From Chromera velia (Eukaryota > Sar > Chromeraceae), in assembly GCA_018398765.1 (NCBI GenBank), contig JAHBMJ010000368.1, positions 1-37,500 on the forward strand: 37,500 nt of DNA, given 5' to 3'. Below the pieces are notes generated by a model that ran no database searches, was not told the DNA's origin, and was given only the letters and a program-made list of their open reading frames with translations. Numbering within the stretch: the first letter of the stretch is position 1; each line of letters opens with the position of its first letter. This document shows, in pieces, positions 11,301 to 23,661 of the stretch. The translations under genes and the position numbers were made by a program.

Positions 11301-14300
11301 TTCCTTCCATGAATAGACAGACGGATGTACATTCTCATGGAGGAATTGAAAGAGGACGGACTTTCATCTGCAACTGTGTCGGGATTTTCTTCTGTTTCTT
11401 GCGGATATGCACACGCGAGGAAAGCCATCAGTAACGAGATCCTCCTGAAGTGGGCCGCCGGAGCACAAAAGAAAGAAAGACCTGTGCCGTACGAGTAGAG
11501 AGGTGCCGGACGACTGCATGTACTTCGGAGTCAAGATCCTCCCTCTTCTTTCAACCGCCCTTCCTCCACGTCCACCCTCAGAGAAGAAACACGAACAACC
11601 AAACGAACAAGCAGACAGCCAGAAAGAAAGAAAGAGGGACGGACCAACCAACCTTCATGAGAGAGTTGAGGAGGCGGGATCTCTGTGGTCCTGCAGGTGC
11701 GAGCACGCAGCATGTCGCGGCATCACAGAGGAGTTGGAAGAGGTCCTGGGTGTCGATTTCCATGCCGAAGGGGTTCAAAGACAGCTCGAAGTACCTGATC
11801 GAAGCAACCACGGAGGGAGGAGGCAAGTAACGAAGGTCGGGGAAAGGAAGGGAATGGACAGACGGACATGCAACCACATAATTTGCATGAACCCTGACGA
11901 CACCCATGCCGTAGTTTTTTGGGTGACTTGATATCTGTTGTTCGCTTCCTATCCAAATAAGAAGGCACCTCTCCAGGGCTAGAGAGAGAGAAAGAGAGTA
12001 CAGGAGCAAATCGAAGGCTTCAAGACCACACACAGTCAGGACAGAAGCAGAGGGCCCGTGAAACCAGGGGAATCAATGTAATGAGTGTATCGTCAGGAGA
12101 TGGGGGGAAAAACAACCACCAACGAAGGGAGGAAGAGGGGCACGCGAATTGAAGGGAGGGAAAGAGGACTGCCAACTCTGAGTTCATTCATCTATCCAGT
12201 GATCGAAATCGCAAACTTGGCCTTCCCTTCCCTTCTGCCCACACACTGACTCACTTGTTTGCAGCCAAAAGAAATTGTCGCTTGCTGTCCAGAATGCGCG
12301 CATACGTTACCTGACAGCATCACGGACACAAGTAAAGGAGGGGGGGGGAACGATGGGAACAATGCCAAAACGACCACGGGCCTAACTCGAAAGCATCTGA
12401 ACACTCATCTCTTCTGTTTGACAGACGAAGGCGGATTACCCTGCCTCCCTTTCTCAGCCCGTTCTCTTTTCTCCCTTTCATCCTTTTCTCTCTCCGTTTG
12501 GAGGCTTCTCGATTTCCCCGTCTGCACTTCTCGCCGATACTTCACAGACTGCCATACAGACTGACTGACCCTGTATCTGAGTTCGATCACTTTGTTCTCA
12601 ACCTCATGGACGATCATCCCCGCCTTGTTGCAATATGCCTCTGAAAGGAAGGAACAAGCAACGAAGGAGAGATCGAGGCAGAAGAAAACAATAGGGAGGG
12701 ACAACCATCCGCAGCAGCATACGAGGGCATGAGGGAACTTCGAGAAGGGCGTGGCGAATCAAAGCGAATAGACAGATGGGGTCAAAAATGTGGAAGCAAC
12801 TTAGTAAGAGTAGAAGCCCACCTACATTTCATTTCCGTGTTTCCAGTCACTCATTGCCTTTTTCCCTTTACCTCTGCAGCTGGACACTGTCTTGCGGTAT
12901 AACTCTTCTCCCCCCCCTCCTCTTTCCCGAGCCCTCACCGAGTACACCACTGACCAGCTGAAACAGAGTCGTCTTCCTCCAAGAAGCATTCTGCACACGT
13001 GTACACAAGCACCGACGAGCACGAACACGTGTGTGGACGTGGGCAAAGCATGCAAGCAGACGCTCCCACATGCTCGCTTAGCGAGAAGCACTTGGTTCAC
13101 AAGGAGAGAGTCTTCAACAGGGGAAAGCAGAATCAGACTATCCTTTTTTGTCCTTTAGCTTCCACCTCCTCTGCTCTCCACCAAGCGACGCCCCCCACCG
13201 CTCATTGGTGGCCATTTCCTCCTTTTGCCCCACTTCTCCCTTCGGTTCCCCATCCTGCCCCTCCCTTCACAGGGCCCCTCCCCTCAGATGAAAGAAAAAA
13301 AACCGACCGGCAATAGTGATCAGTTTGTCACACCTGTCGTCCACTGTCTTCGCTCTGCAGCAAAAACAGAGGCGGAGAGAGTGCCATCTTTCTTCATTCG
13401 GGCTGCAGCATCGCTTTCCCCTCCCCCCCTTGAATCAGCATTCAAGAACTTCTCCAAGTTTGAAGGTCAAAGCCACCTCTTGCCTGCATGCCAAAGAAAA
13501 GAAGCAGATTGGCACCCTCGAAGGTATCTTCCCCGCCGTCCGCTCACCTTTCAATGTTGATTGCCGAGAGGCACTTCGCAGCTTCAATGAATCTCTGCAG
13601 GGAAAAGGGAAAGCGACAGAGAAAGGCGAAGTTTCTTGGTGCAACGCAGAGAGATGGGAGAGAAAAATGGACACTGAGCGACCGTCTACACAACCGGACA
13701 TGCAGTCAAGGAAAGAATCGAAACAGTCGACATCAGATCCAAAAACACGCACAAACGATCCAGCCAGCAGTCCATCGGTTCCCTTCTCTCCACTTCCCAC
13801 GCAAAAGGAAACAAAGAAAGGGAACAAACAAACAGCCACACCGACCCCCTCTTCCCTGAGGATATCTGAGTACTTCTCTCTGAACATCATGTCCTCCTCT
13901 TCGTATGACGCCACACGACTCCTCAGTCTCGTCATTGCAAACTCTGCAACTGCCTTCAAAGCCTCTGCAGGCAGCTGGTCGAGCTTGGAGGCAATCTCGT
14001 GGATCACCTGCCGGGCGAAGAGGGTGTACTTCGAGTCCTCAGACAGCACTGCACTCATTCACAGAGGAAACACTTGAGTTCAATTTCAAGCGGTTGTTCA
14101 GTTCGCGATGACGGGTCTCTCTCCCTTCACTGTGTTACATTCACTCCTCGGTGCCTTTCTGCGACCACCTAAATTTCGTTTCGCGGAGTCTCGGTGGAGT
14201 TTGTGCATCAGATGTTCTGCCAGTGTGTGGGATAGAGAGGTGAGAGGAGAAGGACAAGCCTGAGCTCCCGCCTGGGCGTGGGCAAGGCAACAAGGAAGAA

Positions 14301-14754
14301 GGCAGAGAGAGACAACAGAGACACTGATCCGCTGAAGTGGAACCAAAGGATGTGAAGGGATGGAAGAAACCAGACCTTTAGACAAAGTCGCTCGGGGGAA
14401 AACAGCAAAAGAGGGGGGGAAACATGGAAGGGAGAAGTGAGCAGAGAAGGAGGGGAGGAGAACGAAGATAGATGCGAATGAATAGAAGAGGAGCACGACA
14501 AAGAGAGAAGACGAGGAGACGGAGAATAGATCTTCTTGTTCGGAAAGACCGAAAGCAGGAGGAAAGAGGGGGATCGGACCCAATTCTGTACTTGCACAGT
14601 CTTTCAACACTTACTGACTGAGATCGACAAGTGTCTGGAGGCTCTGGACGTCCTTTGCCTCAATGTACTTGAGAGGGAGGGCAACCATCTCCCTCATTCT
14701 CTGGTTCTGGTCCCCCCGGGCACTGATGGCATCGAGGGCTTGCTGCACCGACAT
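8353..14754 (-). CDS. CSN4: COP9 signalosome complex subunit 4 (14 exons)
   Basis: PCI-domain subunit of the COP9 signalosome, which removes NEDD8 from cullin-RING ubiquitin ligases. Exons (minus): 14754-14619, 14048-13846, 13594-13548, 13354-13308, 12990-12955, 12640-12570, 12310-12255, 11794-11653, 11226-11133, 10778-10704, 10032-9953, 9512-9471, 8778-8730, 8459-8353. All phases fit and give 394 residues, stop TGA; the animal protein has about 406. Diagnostic pieces are CFLEEDDSVSAEAYCNKAG (157 region), PAGPQRSRLLNSLMK, KKMYLQRIV, LERAVLQHN, FGALLGVEPLKAEKIATKMI and DQKAGIIHF. The PCI domain spans about residues 187-355 and a C-terminal helix follows. Start chosen at MSVQQ because it matches the family N-terminus in length; an upstream Met at 14835 is possible. 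Exons are very small (36-203 bp). Divergent from the aminopeptidase-like gene. Confidence 0.93.
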
Positions 14755-15599
14755 CTTCTCTTCTCTGCTGTCTTTCTTGCTACTTGGTGATCCTGCTCGC
14801 CCGCAGAAATGGAAACACAGGCAGGACCTCCGCACTTCCGCTTGGCGACTTGACAGTGCGGCACTAGTAAAAATGCAGTTGTGCCTTTTCGCCTGCAGCA
14901 GGTCTCAAAGTTTCGGCAAACAAATTCTTGCGCGGTGATGATGTGGCCACTTACGTCAAAATCAATTTCTGTGGAGTTCTCAGACGGATCCCGCGGGGTT
15001 TTGTGGCAAGGATTTTGTGAACCTCCTCAGTCTGCCTATAGCTTGACTTTGCTTCCAGTGAGGTTGGTTCGATTCGACGCGAGAGATCAGCAACGGACTT
15101 TCAAAACGCAAGCGTGGTGGGCACAGCTACATCAGAAATGAAGGAGGCCAAGTCCACACATTGAATGACAGTCTCTAAAATCCTCCAGAGTCCCGTATAT
15201 ATAGTACCAGTCAGGTCATGTCAGGTCGAGGGTGAAAATTGTGTCAACGTCTCCTAGCTGCCAAAAGTATCGGCCCGCAGGTCCGGCCAAGTTTGTGGGG
15301 CCGCGGTTGCCGCGCGGCCGCGCCCGAAATGAAAATTTCCGGGGTCTTCAAGTTTGCATGCACGCTGCCGTCTCCAAATGTCTCCTGGCAATCGTCTCCC
15401 TTGCAATACATACTCCACGATTCCTTAACAGGTTTCTGGCCCGCTGCTGTGTGCAATCGTAAGGTGTGCTGGAAAAGAGCGGGCCACGGTTCATGTGCAA
15501 GTCAGAATCCCCGCAGCTGCGCAAGGAGAACCCAACTCGCCAATCATCCCAAGGTATATATCCCAGTGACATTGCCGTCTCTTCCCCCGCCCCTTTCCC
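14755..15599. promoter_or_regulatory. Divergent promoter region, CSN4 / aminopeptidase-like
   Basis: 845 bp between two start codons on opposite strands. It contains TATATATA at about 15196-15203, a TATATA box at about 15554-15559 (some 40 bp before the plus-strand ATG) and one TGCATGCA palindrome at 15355-15362. TGCATGC is a known promoter word in apicomplexans; its use here is inference. No exon is seen. Confidence 0.45.
15554..15559 (+). promoter_or_regulatory. TATA-like box before the aminopeptidase-like gene
   Basis: TATATA about 40 bp upstream of the ATG at 15600. If used, the 5' leader would be only some 15 bases. No transcript evidence is available. Confidence 0.3.
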
Positions 15600-17317
15600 A
15601 TGGCTTCGTTCTCGTGGCTCGCGCCCAGTGTATGCATTGGCCACACCACATTAAAGGAAGAACAGACAGGAGGGACCGTTTTTCTATTCCAAAAACCTCT
15701 GGCAGGGGCAGCACACCTATGTGGTTGCGCTCCGGCAACTCGGGAGTTTGCAGCACTTCAACCAGGTGAGTGGGTTGGCACCTTGAGACTGCCCCTGAAG
15801 TATCCCATACACATTGCGTCCTACAGAGCAGGGTTTTTTTTGGAACAGAGTTTTTGGAAAATGTGTGCGTGAGCACATTCGTTGGTGGGTGAAATTTGCG
15901 TGCAGGGTGTTCGGTCGAGAAGGTTCACGGTCTCTACCTGGGAGGAGGGAGTGCGTTCGGAATTGACAGGTGCGGTGCCAGGGTGAAGAAGGGTGTGCGA
16001 CTGCACGACGAAGGGGCCGTGTGAGTAGAACCAGATTTTGAAGGACTTCTCTTCCCGTCGACTTTTTTGGCGGCGGACTCCCGATCCGCCTGTCGTCTGG
16101 CGTCCTTGCGATTTTTTTTCCTTCCAGTACTGTCTGCTTCCTTACGTGCAGCTGCGCGGGGGCCATCCGGTGGCTGCGAGAAAAGGGCGTGGGAGTCAAA
16201 ACACGTCAGTCGGAGAGCCTTCCTTCTCGCCTGCATGTCTTCGATAGATTGATCTCTCGTCGTTTTTCCCTCGCATGAAATGGAGGTTTGTTTCTTTGTC
16301 GCTTGATTCCTTAACACTCTCCAATTCTTTCAATTCTTCATTTCTGGCTTTCAGCCTGCCTCCGAACACTGTCATTCTATTTTTTTTCCTTTCCTCTTCT
16401 CCTCCTCTCCTCGCTTTCTTCTCTTTGGCCCGTTTCTCGTCCTTCTTGTTCCCCAGCGCACTACTCTCTCGATCAATCCTTCTTCTGCCGCCCCCTCTCT
16501 TCTCCTCTCATATTTTTGTATCATCTGATCTCCCCTCCTTTTGAAACCCATACGTAGCCACCTCTGCCTGCCTGCCTGCCTGTGCTGGCTGGCTGGCTGC
16601 TGCAGACGCAGGCCCCGTCCCTGTGGTCCCTGGAGCTTGCATCTTCGACCTCCCTCACGGAAAGCCTGTGCCTCCATCTCAAGAGAATGTGTACGAGGCG
16701 GTGGGTCACTTCGGTTCTGCATTCTTCTTTTGGCACTGCAGTCCCTTTCACTTCGGGTCTTCCAAACACGGAGAGAGAACGACGTGCCCTCCCGTGGTGT
16801 GGGGGGCTTTTGTCCTTTCTGCCCTATGCTGCAACCAGCAAGATTCTCGTCTTTGGCTCTTTCTTTGTCTCTCCCCCTTCTTGCTCCTGCCCCGCTCCAC
16901 CCTTTCCCCTGACCTTCCTTTTCCCATTCAATCCCTATGCTATGAATGTTGCAGTGCTGCAGCGCCGTCGAGATGCCCTCAGACGGGGGGCCCCGAGGGT
17001 CTGTGGGGGCAGGGACGGGGGCAGCGTGTGGGAAGTCGGGGCCTGCCGGTCGGTGTTGGGGGTTGGTGGGTTTTCACCTCCTTTGTTTCTTTGTCGGTCC
17101 GTCCGTCCGTCCTCCGAACTGTCTGTCAGTCTGTCTGTCAGTCTGTCGGGAGGTGGAGAGGCAAGGGGCGCTTAACTCTCACCTTTCGGGCCCCCTGCCC
17201 ACGCTGTTGGTTCTGTTCTTGTGGGTTTTTTCTTTCTTTCTTTTTGTCTGTTATGTACATGAAGAAAAGGAGGGAGAAGAAGAAACATACAGTCTGTCTG
17301 ATTGTCCCTCTGGCAAC

Positions 17318-17348
<31 letters not shown>

Positions 17349-19046
17349 AGGAAAGAAGGAAAGAAAGAAAGAAAATGACATGGGAAGTTGTCTCTCTGAC
17401 GAAGTTGCAGCGTGGACGAAAGAATGCTTTGGTCTCGACGCCACTTCACGAAAGCTTTGTGTGTGCTGCGAATGATTTGGTTGCTGGCTGCAGGGTTCAA
17501 AGTGGGGAAGGGCGGTCTTGGCGCTGCGACTGTTGACGGACCGGTGGGATTGAAAGTCAGGTGAGGTGAGGTGAGGTGAGGTGAGGAGGGTACCAGACCG
17601 TGAGAGGTAGAGAGGGAGACAGAATCAGCGTTGCTCTAGAGTGTTGGCTGTGAAGGAATTGTCGTTGGAGACGGAGGTGGTGATGTAGGGCCATGCAGAT
17701 GCAGGCGCCTTGAAAGAATTGTGTCAGGAAGAAGGAGGTTTCCATGAGGTTGACAGAGCGAGACGCAAAGCTAGAACTGAAGAAGTCCGCTGAAAAGGCA
17801 AATACTCTGTGCCTGTGTTTTCTATTCATTCTGTGCTACAGTAGCTTCATTTGCTTTGTGAATTCAGTCCTCCGATGACTTTCGGTCTTTCTGATTCTTA
17901 TGTAGGCCAGCGGTCTGTATATGCACGTGGGTACGCAAAGTGGTGAATGTCTGCTGTCCGCAGTGCGTTTGCCGTAGTGAATGCCTTTGGAGATATTGTC
18001 ACGAAAAGTAGCGAGATTCTCTGTGGGGGCACTGTAGAGAAAGAGGGGAAACGAGAGTTCTGCAACGTGCAAAAACAAGTTCTTGACGGTCAGCACCAGT
18101 GTGCACACTGGAATTATGGAGTGAGGAAGAAAGGGAGGGAGGGAGGGAGGGAGGGAGGGTTGACTCGATGGAAGGAATGGGGATGCCTTGCAAGTCACAG
18201 ACAGATCACCTTTTAGAGTTGAAAATAGTCAACTGAGCGCTGTGTAACCCGTACTGGAACATAGTCAGAAAGCGAGTGTCAAGGGGATTCTCCAATCCTC
18301 ACGATCAGACGATTGCAAGCTCATTCCCGCATGTACACAGATAGACACAGCGCCGCAACCGAATTGCACAGAGGAAGAGCAGTTGTAGTTCGATGTTGAT
18401 TCTGCCTGCATGTATAGACTTTCTTCTTGTTGCAGGCACTTCGGTTGCTTCAATTTCATTACCGAAAGAGGGAGAAGAGGGGGGAGGTCCGCAGAGAGAG
18501 AACACCACTCTGGTGACCGTCTTCACCAATGCGAGGTGGGTGGGCATGCAGAGTTTGTCTTCGTGTCTGCTTGAGTGATTCTTTGGCTGAGAACCTTCTG
18601 AGTATTTTCACGCTGTTTGTTGGGTGTTTGCTTGCAAGAGACGTCGTCTCGCCCAGACCGACTGGAAATTCCCTATTGGGGTGCTCAGATTCATCTTTTT
18701 ACTACACTGTCTCACGCGCTTTCCGTCTTGTCTGTTTCCTCTGTCTCTCTCTCCTCTGCGTAGAATGCGTGCTGTGCGAGTGTCGGAAATATGCTCCTAC
18801 GTCCTTGCCTACGTGTGTCCCTGCATCGGGATCTCCATTCGTACGTTCGGTTTAGTCTCTCGTTTGTTTTGTGCAGCATGGGGAGGGAGGGATTGCTGAA
18901 GGTCGGCAAAATGGCAGTCGCAGGTGTGTCGATGATTCTGCTCTTCGTGTCCATAACTTCCCATTGAAGTGTACGACCACCTCTCTTCAAGCACCTCGGA
19001 GGCGTGCCTTTTCTTTTTCTTTTTGACATTCCATACGGTTTCTGTT

Positions 19047-19087
<41 letters not shown>

Positions 19088-19099
19088 GTGTCTCTCTCT

Positions 19100-19130
<31 letters not shown>

Positions 19131-20392
19131 GGCCTTGATCGGCGACTCCGTTTGTTTGTTTCTTGTTTTCTTTCTTTTTTTCTATCTATTTTCTGCCCTC
19201 TCTTTTGGACTGTTGGCGTGTGAGAGAAGAGAGCTGAGAGGAGAGGTCGAGTGTGTGAAAGAGAAAACAAACACAGAGAGACACACAGACGGGCAGGCAG
19301 GCAGACACAGACAGACGCAACGAATTAAGAAAAACAGAGGGACGGCTGAGAGTGAAGGGAGGGAATTGAAGGCCCCCCCTCAACTTGATTCCAATCCAGT
19401 CGCTTCTCTTTCTTCTCAAGACACGCGTCGGTCATGTGTTTTTCTTCAATCATTTCTGCCAGCTTTCATAACCACCCTAGGGTTCCTTTTTCAGTCTCCT
19501 CCGTTTCCGTCCACTTCCTCTCGATCTACACGCAGGGTTGAGCAGGAGCATTTGTCCAGCACTGACGACTGTGGATGGGGACGTGATCTTCGTCTTCTCG
19601 ACAGGGGACCTCGCAGGAGCACAGGCAAGCCCGTGCTTGCCTGCATGCAGAGAGAATGAATACAGTGATGATCGAAGAAAAACAAAGCGTGAGTGAAGTT
19701 TCATGAGAACATCCGGCGTCCCCCCCTCTTCCTCTTTTAGTGCCGGTAGCTCGGTTCCCTGTTAGTTAACTTTATAGGAGAGCCCTTGTTGCCGCAGGGT
19801 GCGACAGATCCAGAGGGCGGCTCTTCACTGTGGATGGAGGATATATGGATGCATGTCAGCGGCTGTGTGGGTAGATCCGGTGGATGGATGGATGGATGGA
19901 TGGATGGGTGAAGGTGTTGGTGAATGAGTGAGTGGATGGAGCCATCCTGCAGGTTGGTTGGATATCTCCTTCGCGGGTCTTGCTTTGTTATATCGACACG
20001 GACAGACGGTGGCAAAGCGATAGCAAATTGCTGCGTCGAAAAACATACAAAAAACGAATGCAGGTCCCGTCGCCAGAGCTGACTGTCGGAGTGATGGCTG
20101 CGGAAGCAGTGGTGAGTTTTGAAAGATGCTGACTGTTTCTTGTTGTATTGTCGGAGTCCTACCGACGATTTTCCTCAGTTGTCCAGCCGCGTTTGACTTT
20201 CGGTAGCCTCCCATAGAGAGCAGAATCAGTTGCTACGGCAGACTTGTCTGAGGAACAAGGACTCTATGCATACACCTCCGGATCGCGCTCTTGTGCAAGT
20301 TTTCGATACCCGCCGGCCTAGCTGACGTTTCATTGTTTTGTTCTGCGCAGGCTGCTGCAGTGCGAGATGGTGTGATGCACAACGAAGGATAG
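15600..20392 (+). CDS. DmpA/P1-family (formerly S58) aminopeptidase-like protein (12 exons)
   Basis: The family comprises self-cleaving N-terminal-nucleophile aminopeptidases (L-aminopeptidase/D-esterase type). Exons: 15600-15765, 15906-15969, 16152-16204, 16606-16700, 16955-17048, 17494-17560, 17964-18088, 18436-18535, 18877-18923, 19536-19624, 20064-20111, 20351-20392. Phases agree and give 329 residues, close to family length. Motifs: SVCIGHTT near the start; HGLYLGGGSAFGID; GPVPVVPGACIFDL; GSVGAGTGAACGK (141-153); GGLGAAT (164-170); FAVVNAFGD; RENTTLVTVFTNA; VDGDVIFVFSTGD. Oddities: the position after GGLG, where the family has a Ser or Thr nucleophile, is Ala168, so autoprocessing may be lost. 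Intron 10 starts GC (CAG/GCAAGC). Intron 6 starts with five GTGAG units. The start codon is the least certain part, since CGCCCAG before SVCIGH could be a splice acceptor. Confidence 0.88.
17318..17374. repeat. (GAAA)n microsatellite in aminopeptidase intron 5
   Basis: Tandem GAAA with a few GAAG units inside the intron 17049-17493. Confidence 0.9.
17561..17585 (+). repeat. (GTGAG)5 starting exactly at a 5' splice site
   Basis: Five perfect GTGAG units begin at the first base of aminopeptidase intron 6. Each unit is itself a good splice-donor word, and the first is placed by the reading phase (S180 is split across this intron). Confidence 0.85.
18131..18161. repeat. (GGGA)n microsatellite in aminopeptidase intron 7
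   Basis: Tandem GGGA units within intron 18089-18435. Confidence 0.85.
19049..19128. repeat. (GTCT)n microsatellite in aminopeptidase intron 9
   Basis: About 80 bp of TGTC/TGTG/TCTC units in the long intron 18924-19535. Confidence 0.9.
19879..19907. repeat. (GGAT)n microsatellite in aminopeptidase intron 10
   Basis: Six to seven GGAT units in the GC-AG intron 19625-20063. Confidence 0.9.
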
Positions 20393-21590
20393 CGGCACCC
20401 AGGGATCTCAACTAATCTCAACAAAGTCCGACCTTATCCGATTGTGAAGGATAGATCGCTTCGAGCAATTAAGGAATGCGCTGGCGAATGGACCCTGCAT
20501 CATGAAAGTATGCAGGATCAGAGCTGAGTGTAAAGACTTGCTACAGATAATTCATCTCATATGGCTTAAACCATGTGGATCCTATACTGTTAATCTCTCT
20601 TAAACAATTCTTTAATTGAAGAGTACTGATTTGTGTATTTTGTAACATATTTGAATGCGTAAGCTCTCACCTATTCAGGCAGACGTGGTGAACTGTTTTT
20701 AAATCATCATTGATCTTCATGTATCTTCATTATATTACAGGAAGATTAAAGAAGATCTACTGGGATTGGTGGATTCTAGTAGTTACAACTCCTTCAACAA
20801 AGATGTTTTAATTTTTTGTTTGACATCTGGAATGAAAAGAATGACACTGAACAGAGTAGAACAGAGAGTATAATAGATCATAAAAAAAAATAAATCTTTT
20901 AATTAAAATTTAAAAAAGTTTTGAATATACTTTGAACTACATCTAGTAACATATAGGTTTTATTCTTTCCTTTAATTTCCTTTTAATTCGTAAACTGCAG
21001 ACTTCACTATCACTTCACAACGGAAACTTTGGAAGCCAAATTCAGAGCAAACAAGAAAAGTAAACGGTCGTGTCTCAACTATCGTGTATAAGTGCTGGGA
21101 AAGATTCGCCGCGACCAACATGCATGTGTCGAACTACATTGAACAACACATGCATTGACTTTTCTTTGCCACAAACGGCAAAATTTTGCGCACTTTTCGA
21201 AGTGCGCGCGTACGTGAGGCGCTTTTTCTTCTTTTTTGATCGATGCATGCATGCATGCAAATCGAAATAAATGTTTTCAGAATACAGACACTGATCGAGT
21301 TGAAACGATCGAACCAAAAGACACCACAAGCTTATCGGCCCGTTGGCATACATAGCCTCCTTTTGTTTCGCAAGTTTTCTCTCCAAGCAGGACAGATCCG
21401 TTGTGTGTGACAGCTGTTGAACTTGCCGGTCTCTTCGCTACAACAGATCTTTCTCTATCGAACTGCACTTTCAGCTTCAGCTGTTGTTTGATTGTCATAC
21501 AGAGTTCGTCGCCGCACAAGACGGAAACGCAGGGAGCCCTGACAGTCAGTTGTCGCTGCATCAAGTGATCAGTGGCTGTTCTGCGTCATC
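20393..21590. other. Intergenic region before CFAP45, with AT-rich island
   Basis: 20560-21000 is strongly AT-rich and holds no frame or motif. From about 21000 composition returns to normal, forming the presumed CFAP45 promoter and 5' leader. No RNA gene recognised. Confidence 0.6.
21244..21259. promoter_or_regulatory. Three overlapping TGCATGCA palindromes upstream of CFAP45
   Basis: A 16-bp run of the TGCA unit gives TGCATGCA at 21244, 21248 and 21252, about 335 bp before the ATG. TGCATGC is an established promoter element in Toxoplasma and a binding word of an ApiAP2 factor in Plasmodium. Function here is inferred. Confidence 0.35.
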
Positions 21591-23661
21591 ATGGCCGCAA
21601 CAGGCACGCGAATGATTCCCCTCACGAGGCGGAAGCAGAGCAATGTAGATGAAACACTCTTCGGCAACACAAAGAAGCCCAGCAAGAACCCGAGCAACCA
21701 GGTTCAAGAGACCATCGTTGTTGGCAAGGACACGGTCCAAGTGAGAAAGTCTATGAATCCAAACAAGGCAAAGGACCCCCGGCAGGATGCCGTCATCATT
21801 CCCGCTTCCGAAATTGCCCGATTGACCCAGTCCTCCATCATTCTGACTCCAGAGCAAGAAGAAGCCATCCGACAAGAGAAGGAAAGAGAATTTCAGACAC
21901 GAATGCAGAAAGCCCTTGCCCGAAAAGAGAAAGTCCTAGCACTCGAAGAAGAGCGCAAGAAGCAGGCCAGCATGTCTTCCTATGAGTCCAAGGAAGACAT
22001 GGAGAAGAGCCAAGCCATCCAGGACAGAGCCAAGTCCGCGCTCGACGAAGAAATGGACGATGTCAAACACATGAACCAACTGATGCTGTACGCAAAAGTC
22101 GCCACCATCAGAGATGCGCAGGTCCAAGAACGAAAATATGTAGAGAGGGAGAAGGAGGAGGAGGAGTCACAGGTCGCATTGATGATGGAGATAGAGCGTC
22201 TGAAAGCTCTGAAGACATACGACGAGAGAGAGAGAAGGCGTTTGGAGGAGAGTAAGGAGGGGGCCCAGATTTTGGTTGAACAGATCAAGGACAGGGCTCT
22301 CACCCGTATGAAAGCTGAGGAGCAGAGAGACCTCGAGCGTGCGTACATTCTCAAACAGATTGAGGCTCTCAAGCAGGAGGAGCAGCAGGCCTACGCAGCA
22401 AAGCAGGCTGCAGCAAAGAAGTTGATGGAGGAAGTGAATGAAACCAACTCCACCGCCATCTTAATGAAGCAACAGAAGAAGCTAGCCGAGATTGCCTCTG
22501 ACCAAAAGATCCAAGAGTATCTGCGTGAGAAGGAGCGCAGAGAGAGGCAGAGAGATGAGGAAGTTCAGAGGTTGAAGGATGAAAAGGAGAAGGAGACAGC
22601 AAGACTGAGGGGACTGCAGAGCAAGGCAGCAGACAAACAAGCAGAGCTCGATGCTCTCCGAGCCAAGCGCGCGATTGCCCGTGCCGATCGTCTGGCCAGA
22701 CAGAAGGAGGCAGACGAGAAGGCGCGGTTGGAGAGAATGAATCAAGATCTGGAAGAGGCCAGAAAGCTCCAACAGGCAGAGAGGGAGAAGAGAATGGCCG
22801 ACCTAGCACAGCAAGACAAGGATGAATTTGAGAGGGTAGTGAAGGTCCAAGCCCTCCAAGAGAAGGCACAGAGGCTGAAGGACGAGGAAGACAAAGAGCA
22901 CCGCATCACCCACGCAGCTGCTCTCAGAGCCCAGATCGCCGCACGAGAGGAGGCATCCCTGCAGGAGAGGAGAGACTTCCTCGAGGAGGGCCACGTCGTC
23001 AGGGCAGCACAACAGGTTGGTCCGTTGGTTGGCTGGCTCATAGATCAATCAATCAGATGCTAATTGCCTGGCTGTTTTGTTTCTTCTTATTTGTTGACTC
23101 ACATCGACGCTTCTGTTCTTTTTTGGCTCACGAAGAATTGAGCTTGTGTTTTTTTTTGTCGTTTCCTCTTTTTTTCTCTCTGCTCTTCATGTTTGTCTTT
23201 TCTTTCTGTACATCTTCATGCACCTCTCCATTCTGTCGGCAAAAAGGGCATGCAAATGCCTGTAGTCTTTGTCTGCGTGTGCAAGCAGAACGCTCTCTTT
23301 TCCCTTTTTCCCGTCGTTGTGTCCATTACGCCGCCTCCTGTCTGTCGGCTTCTCTCTATGTCTACCTGTTGGTGTGTCTGTTTCTATGACGGTCTGTCTG
23401 TTTCTATGACGGTCTGTGTGTGCGTCTGAGTAAGTGACAGGCTGACAGAGTCCCAAAGAGCCTAAGTGAAGTGTTGACTCAGGGGGTCACGATCTTTCTG
23501 ATCGTCTGTCTCTCTCCCTGTTTCTGTCTCTCTCTTTGTGTTCACAGTCTGAGAAGAAAAAGCTGGAGGCCATCAAGGCCCAGAAGATCTTGGAGCTCCA
23601 GAAGGCGGGGGTCCCCGAGAAATATTGGGTCGATCTCGCAAAGAAGAAGATTGCGGTCTGA
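21591..23661 (+). CDS. CFAP45: Cilia- and flagella-associated protein 45 (2 exons)
   Basis: Microtubule inner protein of ciliary doublets, formerly CCDC19. Exons 21591-23015 and 23548-23661 are joined in phase 0 and give 512 residues, stop TGA; the human protein is about 551. The N-terminus has the family words VDETLFG and DAVIIPASEIARL followed by LTPEQEEAI. Then comes one almost unbroken coiled coil rich in Glu, Lys, Arg and Gln, with LRAKRAIARADRLARQKE near residue 360. The C-terminus (LQKAGVPEKYWVDLAKKK), found only when exon 2 is joined, is the conserved family end. Intron 23016-23547 starts GTTGGT and ends CACAG. ATG context TCATCATGG. Its presence implies that the organism builds motile flagella at some stage. 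Confidence 0.94.

Noticed and set aside
13440-13490. Extra CSN4 exon (RQEVALTFKLG) after a good-looking CATGCAG acceptor
   Set aside because: It has no GT donor of the right phase. Skipping it joins exon 3 to exon 4 in phase and matches the family spacing.
18762-18870. Possible aminopeptidase exon starting MRAVRVSE
   Set aside because: Exon 8 joins exon 9 directly (NASMGREGLLKVGKMAVAG) in the right phase and length for the family; this piece does not fit.
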